Positions 52,073 through 58,962 of a stretch of 64,000 nt of DNA are shown here, piece after piece (within the stretch, counting starts at the first letter, position 1; every line of letters starts with the position of its first letter). The notes under the pieces are model-generated. The model did no database searches, was not told the origin of the DNA, and saw only the letters and a list, made by a program, of their open reading frames with translations. The DNA comes from Pseudothioglobus sp905182815 (GTDB taxonomy: Bacteria; Pseudomonadota; Gammaproteobacteria; PS1; Pseudothioglobaceae). Location of the stretch: assembly GCF_048087625.1 (NCBI RefSeq), contig NZ_CP159805.1:1612001-1676000 (forward strand), read 5' to 3'. The position numbers and the translations under genes are program-made.

Positions 52073-53095
52073 TTAAACTCCATAGTTATCTAAAATTTTT
52101 GCAGATCCTCTCAGTATTAGAGGACCATCAATTTTTATACGTCTTGGCTTAGTTGAGTTATTTTCAATGCTGTCAATTAATATAGCAACTGTTTCGTCCA
52201 CCATACGATTTGCACGCTGCCTTACAGTTGTTAGACTATAAGCTAGCCATTTGGCAACCGGGACATCGTCAAAACCAACAACTGAAACCTGGTCAGGTAT
52301 TTTTAGTCCAAGCTCAAAGCGCATTACGTCCATTACTGCAAATGCCATATGGTCATTTGCCACAAAAACTGCATCTGGTATTTCACTTGCTGTGAACATT
52401 GATCGTGCTGCTTGACGAGCCTCGTCTAAATTAAAGTTACCAACTTCTCGAGCAAAAAGACCCTGTCCATTCTTTTTAAGTTCGTCAGTAAATCCTTTCT
52501 CTCGATCTCTTTGAGTAGATGCGCCTTCCCAGCCTGCTATATAACCGATTCGTGTATGGCCATTATCACAGAGAAATTGTGCAATTTTTTGCCCCCCAAG
52601 TTCATTATCAGAGGTAACTGCTGACAGCCTTTCGTCATCCTGAGTACGATTAAATAAAACAACTGGGATGCCAGCATCAGAACATCTTGATGCTAAATTA
52701 GTAGACATTCCAACAGACGCTGCAATGATTCCATCCACCTGATAGTCTAAAATCTCTTCCACTACGTTATCAATATTTCCTGAAGTATTTGTGGCCATAA
52801 AGATCAATACGTGATAACCATTCTTTTGAAGGGCCCCTGATAGAAGCTCTAACGCTTCAGGATAAAAGTAATTATCTAAGTAGGCAACAACAAGGCCTAT
52901 AATCTTTGTCTTTCCAGTAATTAGTGATCGCGCTACTATATTAGGTCTATATCCAAGCTTCAAAGCAGCCTTTCGAACTAGCTCATTAGTTTTTTTAGAG
53001 GATGAGGCTCCAGGTGTAAATACGCGAGATACTGCAGACTGGCTAACGCCAGCTAATTTTGCTACTTCTAATGACGTGACTTTTTTATTTAGCAT
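52073..53095 (-). CDS. LacI-family transcriptional regulator
   Basis: 340 aa. N-terminal helix-turn-helix SLEVAKLAGVSQSAVSRVF and hinge LGYRPNIVARSL, followed by a periplasmic-binding-protein-like effector domain (IIGLVVAYLDNYFYPEALELL). It is likely the local controller of the cluster, binding the two TTGCATACGATTGCAA-type sites near 46.8 and 57.9 kb. It overlaps the SDR stop by one base (TAATG), so it is produced from the cluster transcript and would be autoregulated. The effector is probably a substrate or intermediate. Confidence 0.9.
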   Translation of the reverse strand: MLNKKVTSLEVAKLAGVSQSAVSRVFTPGASSSKKTNELVRKAALKLGYRPNIVARSLITGKTKIIGLVVAYLDNYFYPEALELLSGALQKNGYHVLIFMATNTSGNIDNVVEEILDYQVDGIIAASVGMSTNLASRCSDAGIPVVLFNRTQDDERLSAVTSDNELGGQKIAQFLCDNGHTRIGYIAGWEGASTQRDREKGFTDELKKNGQGLFAREVGNFNLDEARQAARSMFTASEIPDAVFVANDHMAFAVMDVMRFELGLKIPDQVSVVGFDDVPVAKWLAYSLTTVRQRANRMVDETVAILIDSIENNSTKPRRIKIDGPLILRGSAKILDNYGV

Positions 53096-53865
53096 TAGTC
53101 AGCAGTCCAGCCTCCATCAACCATAAGTGCAGAGCCAGTGACCATTGATGAGCCAGCGGAAGCTAAAAATACAACAGCCCCCATGATATCTTCAACCTCT
53201 CCAATTCGGCCAATTTTAATCTTACTTTCAATCCACTCTTTACGATCAGGATTATCAAAAGTTGATTGAGTAAGCGGTGTACGTATAAATGTTGGGCAGA
53301 TTGTATTAACTCTAATTTGATGGGAGCCCCACTCAATGGCCATAGCTTTTGTAAATCCCTCTACCGCATGCTTTGATGCTGAATAAACTGCTCTATCAAT
53401 CCCACCTACATGACCCATCTGAGAAGAAATGTTGATTAATGAGCCAGGTTTTTTTGCTTTTATTAATCCATTCGCTACTGCTTGAGTTACAAAGTATGCG
53501 CCGCGAAGATTAACATTCATTACCGCATCAAAATCTTCTAATGATGTATCTTTAGAAGGTGCGTGCCTACCTAAACCAGCGCTATTAACTAAAATATCGA
53601 ATGGTCCTTTATTATCAATAGTTTCTTTAATTGCATTTGTATCAGCAACATCCATCACCATTGCTTCAGCACTTAACCCTTTCGCTTTCATTGCATCAAC
53701 AACAGAATGAAGTTTATCAATACGTCGGGCTGATACAACAACGTGTGCGCCTGCTTCAGCCAAGGCTACTGCACAACCAAGACCAATACCAGATGAGGCT
53801 CCTGTAATTAAAGCAGTCTTGTCATCTAGTCTAAACGATGGTGTAGTTGGAAGCTTCACACTCAA
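53095..53865 (-). CDS. Short-chain dehydrogenase/reductase
   Basis: Classical NAD(P)-dependent SDR of 256 aa. Cofactor motif TGASSGIGLGCAVAL is near residue 21, NSAG near 93, catalytic Ser in NISSQMG and YSASKHA (Tyr-Lys) near 160. All catalytic residues are present. Resembles 3-oxoacyl-reductase or gluconate-5-dehydrogenase types; the substrate is not determinable. It is coupled to the SnoaL gene upstream (4-base overlap) and to the LacI gene. Confidence 0.88.
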   Translation of the reverse strand: MSVKLPTTPSFRLDDKTALITGASSGIGLGCAVALAEAGAHVVVSARRIDKLHSVVDAMKAKGLSAEAMVMDVADTNAIKETIDNKGPFDILVNSAGLGRHAPSKDTSLEDFDAVMNVNLRGAYFVTQAVANGLIKAKKPGSLINISSQMGHVGGIDRAVYSASKHAVEGFTKAMAIEWGSHQIRVNTICPTFIRTPLTQSTFDNPDRKEWIESKIKIGRIGEVEDIMGAVVFLASAGSSMVTGSALMVDGGWTAD

Positions 53866-54917
53866 TATCCTTTTGTATTTCTTGCTTTGTTAAACTCTCT
53901 TAATCTTCCGAGTACGTCGACACCCATTTGATCATAAATATCAAGGATATCAAGCATCACCCAGTTTTCTCTTATTTTTCCTTCCTCGAGCCTCCAGAAA
54001 TCTAGAGAGCGAAGAAAAACTTCTTTGTTAGTTGGAACTATGCCCATCCAACCATCATGGGTAAGAGTTTGTTTCATATTTGGCCAGCCAGTTACGGCTA
54101 CATAATCTCCATCGCCAAAAAAGTGGTAGCCTACTTTATCTCCCCAGCCATCTCTCTTACTATAAGTTGTATCCTTTCCTCTATCAGGCATAGCATTCAA
54201 AAATGGAATTTGATGCCAATTTCTAAAACCTTCAACTCCTCTTCCACTTCCTATAGCAGATGGTCCATACCAATTCATTTTTGGATGCCAATAGTAATCC
54301 ATTTTCATAATCTCAGGGCCGCCCTCAGAAGGGTGTTTTTTCATAGCATCAGCCATTCCTAAAATATGCTCCATTGAAGTGTTACTTTTTTCTAGATCAT
54401 AAGGCTTATCTGAAATTCCATCCATCGTTGCTGGACCTGGAACACACCATTCTCTTCCAAGTGATGGGGCCATTGGCCAAGAGCCTGACTGCATCATTAG
54501 TTCTGGGATGTCCCATAAAGCCTGAACTTCTATTATTTTGTCATCCCGAAAGCAATAAAATTCATGAAATCGCATGTGGGCTATATGGCCTGTTGGCGGA
54601 ATATCTAAAAAAGGTTTCAAGAATGTACCATTATAAAAACCAGCACATCCTATCCACTCTAAATCCTTTTCTGTTTTTCCACCGATAACAATATAATCGC
54701 GTCTTTCTAAATCTGGCATTGATTCAAACAAGGGTTTAAGCGCCTGGTTATAAAAATTAGTTGGTCCTGAAATATCTCCAAAAGGATGAGAAAGATGAAT
54801 AGTAGCTTCCTCATAAAACAAGGAGTTAAGATTTTTTCGAACCTCATCTTCGGTAAAACTATACATACTCAATCTTAGGGGCTTTATTAACTCCTTAAGA
54901 TAATTAATTCTATGCAC
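53862..54917 (-). CDS. Tandem SnoaL/NTF2-like protein
   Basis: 351 aa with two SnoaL-like domains. Domain 1 has SHPFGDISGPTN and ALWDIPELMMQSG; the linker VPGPATMDGI, and domain 2 has WYGPSAIGSGRGVEGFRNWH and ENWVMLDILDIYDQMGVDVL. It aligns with the protein at 40850-41863 over both domains. GTG at 54917 is the likely start: it overlaps the dehydrogenase stop by one base, and the first 38 residues then match the spacing of that paralog. The internal ATG at 54866 would cut the shared N-terminal helix. Confidence 0.75.
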   Translation of the reverse strand: MHRINYLKELIKPLRLSMYSFTEDEVRKNLNSLFYEEATIHLSHPFGDISGPTNFYNQALKPLFESMPDLERRDYIVIGGKTEKDLEWIGCAGFYNGTFLKPFLDIPPTGHIAHMRFHEFYCFRDDKIIEVQALWDIPELMMQSGSWPMAPSLGREWCVPGPATMDGISDKPYDLEKSNTSMEHILGMADAMKKHPSEGGPEIMKMDYYWHPKMNWYGPSAIGSGRGVEGFRNWHQIPFLNAMPDRGKDTTYSKRDGWGDKVGYHFFGDGDYVAVTGWPNMKQTLTHDGWMGIVPTNKEVFLRSLDFWRLEEGKIRENWVMLDILDIYDQMGVDVLGRLREFNKARNTKGY

Positions 54918-56227
54918 TACTGCGCAGCCTTGCCATAAGGAACATCCTCTCCACCATATCGCCTTACTCGAATATTAGCTTGCTCTGCATGGCCAACAAA
55001 CGACTCAAGCATGCATAGTCTTGAGCAGTATCTACCAATCTTTACAGCTGCCTCATCCGTTGTAATTTTTTGGTAGCTATGCGTTTTAAGATACTTGCCA
55101 ACCCAAAGACCACCGGTATAACGTCCAGCTTTTTTTGTTGGTAAAGTATGATTGGTTCCAATTACTTTGTCACCATTAGAAACATTTGTTCTTGGTCCTA
55201 AAAATAGCGCTCCGTAGGAATGCATATTTTCTAAAAACCAATCATCGCGATCTGTCATTACCTGAACATGCTCAGATGCAATTTCATTAGCAACATCTAA
55301 CATCTCATCATAACTATCACAAAGAATTATTTCACCATACTCTTCCCAGCTCACGGAAGCAGTTTCTGCTGTTGGAAGAATCTTTAAAATTCTATCTATC
55401 TCAGAGATTGTTTCTTCTGCCAGATTTTTATTATTAGTTACCAGGACAGCTGGTGAGTTATATCCATGCTCAGCCTGACCTAACAAATCTGTTGCACATA
55501 ATTCAGCATCTACCGTTTCATCAGCTATCACCATAGTCTCTGTTGGTCCAGCAAACAAGTCAATTCCAACCTTTCCAAATAATTGCCTTTTAGCTTCAGC
55601 AACAAATGCATTTCCAGGGCCAACAAGCATATCAACTGGGTCTATTGTTTCAGTACCAAGAGCCATTGCCCCAACAGCCTGAATGCCTCCTATGACATAT
55701 ATATCATGAGCGCCACCAAGATGCATTGCAGCGATAACGGCAGGATTTGGAGAGCCTTTATAGGGAGGCGTACAAGCAATAATTCTTGGAACTTTTGCAA
55801 CACTAGCAGTTACAACAGACATGTGCGCTGACGCAACCATTGGGAACTTGCCTGCTGGGATATAACACCCAACCGATTGAACTGGGATGTTTTTATGTCC
55901 TAATATAACGCCAGGCATAGTCTCTACCTCTATATCCTTCATAGAATCTCTCTGCGCTTGCGCAAAGTTTCTAACTTGTTCTTGAGCAAACTTAATATCC
56001 TCAAGATCCTGGGTCGAAACTTGTTTTATTAAATTGTCAATCTCTGTCTGGGTTAATTTGAAGGACTTTGGAGTATAGTTATCAAATTTTTCTGCAAACT
56101 CTCTAACTGCCTCATCGCCTCTATCCTCAATGGATCTTAAAGTATTTTTTACAATCTCACTAACCTCAGCATCATCGATAGCCTTAGCTGCATCTGTCTT
56201 ACCTTTTTTTAAATATGTTATCGCCAT
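54917..56227 (-). CDS. HisD-family alcohol dehydrogenase, HpsN-like (sulfopropanediol dehydrogenase type)
   Basis: Histidinol-dehydrogenase-fold enzyme of 436 aa that oxidises an alcohol, perhaps in two steps, to a carboxylate. Zinc and catalytic residues are conserved: Gln/His in GQAEHGYNSPAV, Glu/His in ASEHVQVMTDRDDW, Asp in GDKVIGTNHTLPT and His in VGHAEQANIR. The sequence MLVGPGNAFVAEAKRQLFG and GGLWVGKYLKTHSYQK are shared with HpsN of DHPS catabolism rather than HisD of histidine synthesis. No other his genes are here. Substrate could be a sulfonate, polyol or similar. Overlaps the SnoaL gene start. Confidence 0.8.
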   Translation of the reverse strand: MAITYLKKGKTDAAKAIDDAEVSEIVKNTLRSIEDRGDEAVREFAEKFDNYTPKSFKLTQTEIDNLIKQVSTQDLEDIKFAQEQVRNFAQAQRDSMKDIEVETMPGVILGHKNIPVQSVGCYIPAGKFPMVASAHMSVVTASVAKVPRIIACTPPYKGSPNPAVIAAMHLGGAHDIYVIGGIQAVGAMALGTETIDPVDMLVGPGNAFVAEAKRQLFGKVGIDLFAGPTETMVIADETVDAELCATDLLGQAEHGYNSPAVLVTNNKNLAEETISEIDRILKILPTAETASVSWEEYGEIILCDSYDEMLDVANEIASEHVQVMTDRDDWFLENMHSYGALFLGPRTNVSNGDKVIGTNHTLPTKKAGRYTGGLWVGKYLKTHSYQKITTDEAAVKIGRYCSRLCMLESFVGHAEQANIRVRRYGGEDVPYGKAAQ

Positions 56228-56238
56228 AATATCTCCAA

Positions 56239-56724
56239 TTAGTTTGGCTTTGCAGGAGCAATCTCGCCTCGATCATAAGCCTCCCAGCCTTGACCCTTAA
56301 AAACATCCACATCAAGTTGTGACAAAATACTTGGAAAGTCAACAGTTACCCAGTTGTCTATTATGAGCCCATCCTTAACTTCCCAAAAATCTGTATAGTG
56401 AATTTTTACGCGCTTATTAGTTGGCGCTATACCCATGAATTCTCCACTATGAATAGCATCAATATGGCCAAAGCAAGACGCCCACTCACCATCTACTAAA
56501 AATTTATCAGTATTATAAATTCGGTCTGAAAAAGCAGCTCTCAGAGGGAGCTGCCAATTATTACGAAACTCTTCAAGACTTTTCTTGGTACCACATCCAT
56601 TATTACCCATCCAACGAAAATCTTTATGAAAATGCTTTTCCATATTATTAGAGTTAGTACTTAAGGCCTCTTCCATAGCCTTAACAACAGCAAGTGTCAT
56701 TTTGGATTGCTCGTTATGGTCCAT
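56239..56724 (-). CDS. Single-domain SnoaL/NTF2-like protein
   Basis: 161 aa, one domain. It is the counterpart of the second domain of the tandem SnoaL proteins: WMGNNGCGTKKSLEEFRNNW, FSDR, FMGIAPTNKRV and DNWVTVDFPSILSQLDVDV. It lies 11 bases before the HpsN-like gene and 83 bases after the ABC ATPase gene. Those 83 bases are mostly an 8-bp tandem repeat. Reaction unknown; four related proteins in one cluster suggest successive steps on one substrate. Confidence 0.75.
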   Translation of the reverse strand: MDHNEQSKMTLAVVKAMEEALSTNSNNMEKHFHKDFRWMGNNGCGTKKSLEEFRNNWQLPLRAAFSDRIYNTDKFLVDGEWASCFGHIDAIHSGEFMGIAPTNKRVKIHYTDFWEVKDGLIIDNWVTVDFPSILSQLDVDVFKGQGWEAYDRGEIAPAKPN

Positions 56725-56753
56725 TTTTTAAATCTCCAATTTATTAATTTTTA

Positions 56754-56817
56754 AATTTTTTAATTTTTTAATTTTTTAATTTTTTAATTTTTTAATTTTT
56801 TAATTTTTTAATTTTTA
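56754..56817 (+). repeat. Tandem 8-bp repeat (AATTTTTT)8
   Basis: Eight units of AATTTTTT in a row, the last with one T fewer. The repeat covers the stop codon of the ABC ATPase gene and the gap before the single-domain SnoaL gene. Because the unit is not a multiple of three, slippage could change the end of the ATPase or the spacing to the next gene. It may be a site of phase or length variation. Confidence 0.85.
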
Positions 56818-57860
56818 AGCAGTTTTCCAGTTTTAGAACTGAAAAGTAGGCATAAATTTGCTGGCACATTTGCCATAACTGTTGAACCAATCTTGGCATA
56901 ATAATTTTTATCAGACTTTATGGAAATTAAATCACCACCAGCCTTAACTGAAACCATGGTCATGTCTCCCAATAACTCCATTGAAAATGCTGCTGCTTTA
57001 ATCGCTCCCTTACTTTTCACAATGGATGCATCTTCCGCTCTAAATCCGAGGGTTATATCTCCAGAATGCTTTTTATTCAGGCCTTCAATTTTTACATTAT
57101 CACAAGAGAAGACTCCATCTGCTATTGTTCCTTTCATCAAGTTCATGGCAGGCGAACCAATAAAGCTTGCAACAAAACTATTGGCAGGAGTATTGTATAT
57201 TTCTTGAGGCGTTCCAACCTGTTGGACGAGTCCATTGTTCATAACAACAACACGATCTGCAAGTGTCATTGCCTCAACCTGATCATGTGTTACATAGATT
57301 GTTGTTACGCGTAATTTGTGTTGGAGGTTTTTAATTTGCGCTCGGGTAGAGACGCGTAATTTAGCATCAAGGTTTGAAAGTGGTTCATCCATTAAAAATA
57401 CTGTCGGCTCTCTAACAATTGCTCTTGCCAAAGCTACTCTTTGTCTTTGACCCCCAGAAAGCTCTGATGGTTTGCGATGTAAGAAATCATCGAGCTCAAC
57501 CATTGCAGAAGCCCTCATAACTTTTTCTTTATGAAGCTCTTTGTCAATATTTCTTACTTTTAATGGGAAGCGAATGTTTTCATATACCGTCATATTTGGA
57601 TAGAGGGCATATGACTGAAAGACCATTGCAACATCACGATCCTTTGGCTCGAGATTATTTACAATCTCACCATTAATCAGCACCTCTCCACTAGTGACAG
57701 TTTCAAGTCCAGCAATCATTCGCATTGTAGTAGTTTTTCCACAGCCTGATGGCCCAAGTAATACCAAAAACTCTTCGTCAGGAATAGTAAGGTTAAAGTT
57801 ATCTACACCAACGAAATCACCCCAACGCTTCGTAATGTTTTTTAGTTCAATTTTAGCCAT
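56808..57860 (-). CDS. ABC transporter ATP-binding protein, MalK/UgpC type
   Basis: ATPase (350 aa) of the CUT1-type importer. Walker A GPSGCGKTT near residue 36, Q-loop MVFQSYALYP, signature LSGGQRQRVALARA near 136, Walker B VFLMDEPLSNLDAKLR, and the D-loop/H-loop THDQVEAM. A C-terminal TOBE-like regulatory domain follows. It is the first gene of the cluster, divergent from the carnitine genes, and lies far from the permeases (45 kb), but shares the operator type with them. Last codons and stop are in the AATTTTTT repeat. Confidence 0.92.
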   Translation of the reverse strand: MAKIELKNITKRWGDFVGVDNFNLTIPDEEFLVLLGPSGCGKTTTMRMIAGLETVTSGEVLINGEIVNNLEPKDRDVAMVFQSYALYPNMTVYENIRFPLKVRNIDKELHKEKVMRASAMVELDDFLHRKPSELSGGQRQRVALARAIVREPTVFLMDEPLSNLDAKLRVSTRAQIKNLQHKLRVTTIYVTHDQVEAMTLADRVVVMNNGLVQQVGTPQEIYNTPANSFVASFIGSPAMNLMKGTIADGVFSCDNVKIEGLNKKHSGDITLGFRAEDASIVKSKGAIKAAAFSMELLGDMTMVSVKAGGDLISIKSDKNYYAKIGSTVMANVPANLCLLFSSKTGKLLKN

Positions 57861-57908
57861 ATTTTTTTATGTATACTGTTTTAAGAAAATTGCATAGAAA
57901 GGTCGTAA

Positions 57909-57937
57909 TGCATACGATTGCAAAATATTATATCACA
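57909..57937 (-). promoter_or_regulatory. LacI-type operator and extended -10 before the ABC ATPase gene
   Basis: TGCATACGATTGCAA at 57909-57923 matches the site at 46779-46793 base for base. After three differing bases the next eleven (ATTATATCACA, 57927-57937) also match. On the minus strand they read TGTGATATAAT, an extended -10. The ATPase ATG is at 57860. The operator overlaps the likely start point. This pair suggests one regulator controls both ends of the cluster. Confidence 0.65.
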
Positions 57938-57989
57938 TGCTATTTTTTTTTGATAGTGATGTTGAAATCGTATTTAAATTTCTACTATT

Positions 57990-58003
57990 AGAAATCGATT
58001 TCA
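57990..58003 (+). promoter_or_regulatory. Palindromic operator candidate before the carnitine genes
   Basis: AGAAATCGATTTCA contains the perfect 12-bp palindrome GAAATCGATTTC (57991-58002) with a central CG, in the style of LacI-family operators. A related half-site, GAAATCG, is at 57964-57970. It lies 46 bases before the plus-strand ATG at 58049, which has a GGAG ribosome site. It differs from the two ABC-cluster operators, so a different regulator is possible. Confidence 0.55.
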
Positions 58004-58048
58004 GTAATATATAGATTAATATAACAAACATAAATTTGGAGAAATCAT

Positions 58049-58960
58049 ATGACTAACCTTCAACCATCTCGAGAAGTTTTTATTACTTGCGCCGTTACAG
58101 GGTCCGGAGATACTACGGGGAAATCTGATAAAGTTCCTATTACGCCTCAACAAATAGCTGATTCATGTATCGGGGCAGCTCAAGCTGGCGCGGCCATTGT
58201 TCACATTCATGTTCGCAACCCAAAAACAGGAGTCCCCGCTCGAGACCCAAAGCTCTATGCTGAAGTTGTAAACATTATTCGTGAGTCAAAGGTTGATATG
58301 GTGCTCAATCTAACAGCAGGAATGGGTGGAGATTTAGTATTTGGCTCTGCTGAAAAACCTTTGCCATTAAATAATGAAGGCACCGATATGGTAGGCGCAA
58401 CTGAAAGGCTTGACCATGTTAGACAAATACTTCCTGAGATCTGCACTATTGATTGCGGAACAATGAATTTTGGCGAAGGTGGTTATGTCATGACCAATAC
58501 TCCAGCAGTCCTTAAGGAAATGGCAAGACAAGTTCAAGAACTTGGGGTTAGGCCTGAAATAGAAGTCTTTGATACTGGTCATTTACAGCTTGCCATATGG
58601 CTAAAGGAGCAGGGCTTAATTGATGATCCTGTTATGATTCAGTTATGTATGGGTATTCCATGGGGCGCTCCTGATGACTTAAACACCTTCCTTGCAATGA
58701 CATCAAATATTCCAAAAGATTGGACATTTTCTGCCTTCTCAATTGGTAGAAATCAGTTGCCTTATGTGGCTATGGCCATCCTAGCAGGGGGCAATATTCG
58801 TGTTGGACTTGAAGACAATCTTTATCTAAAACGTGGCGTTTTTGCTACCAATGCAGACCTTGTAAAGAAGGCTGTTCAGACGGCAGAGGGCATGGGCTGT
58901 ACTATTATAGGGCCAGATCAAGTCCGAGATAATATGAAACTCGAAAAGCGCTGGGGCTAG
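58049..58960 (+). CDS. cdhC: 3-dehydrocarnitine cleavage enzyme (BKACE/DUF849 family)
   Basis: Beta-keto acid cleavage enzyme of 303 aa. It takes 3-dehydrocarnitine and acetyl-CoA to betainyl-CoA and acetoacetate. Family motifs: GSGDTTGKS, the metal-binding VHIHVRNP (two His), NLTAGMGGDL, EICTIDCGTMNFG, EVFDTGHL, CMGIPWGAPDD and GGNIRVGLEDNL. These match the dehydrocarnitine group closely, and the carnitine dehydrogenase fused to a thioesterase follows after two bases. The product path leads to glycine betaine. Confidence 0.88.
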   Translation: MTNLQPSREVFITCAVTGSGDTTGKSDKVPITPQQIADSCIGAAQAGAAIVHIHVRNPKTGVPARDPKLYAEVVNIIRESKVDMVLNLTAGMGGDLVFGSAEKPLPLNNEGTDMVGATERLDHVRQILPEICTIDCGTMNFGEGGYVMTNTPAVLKEMARQVQELGVRPEIEVFDTGHLQLAIWLKEQGLIDDPVMIQLCMGIPWGAPDDLNTFLAMTSNIPKDWTFSAFSIGRNQLPYVAMAILAGGNIRVGLEDNLYLKRGVFATNADLVKKAVQTAEGMGCTIIGPDQVRDNMKLEKRWG

Positions 58961-58962
58961 AT

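Noticed and set aside
54917..56227. Histidine biosynthesis hisD
   Set aside because: No his genes are adjacent, and the sequence is closer to HpsN-type dehydrogenases in a catabolic cluster.
56754..56817. CRISPR array or attachment site
   Set aside because: The unit is 8 bp with no spacers, so it is a simple tandem repeat.
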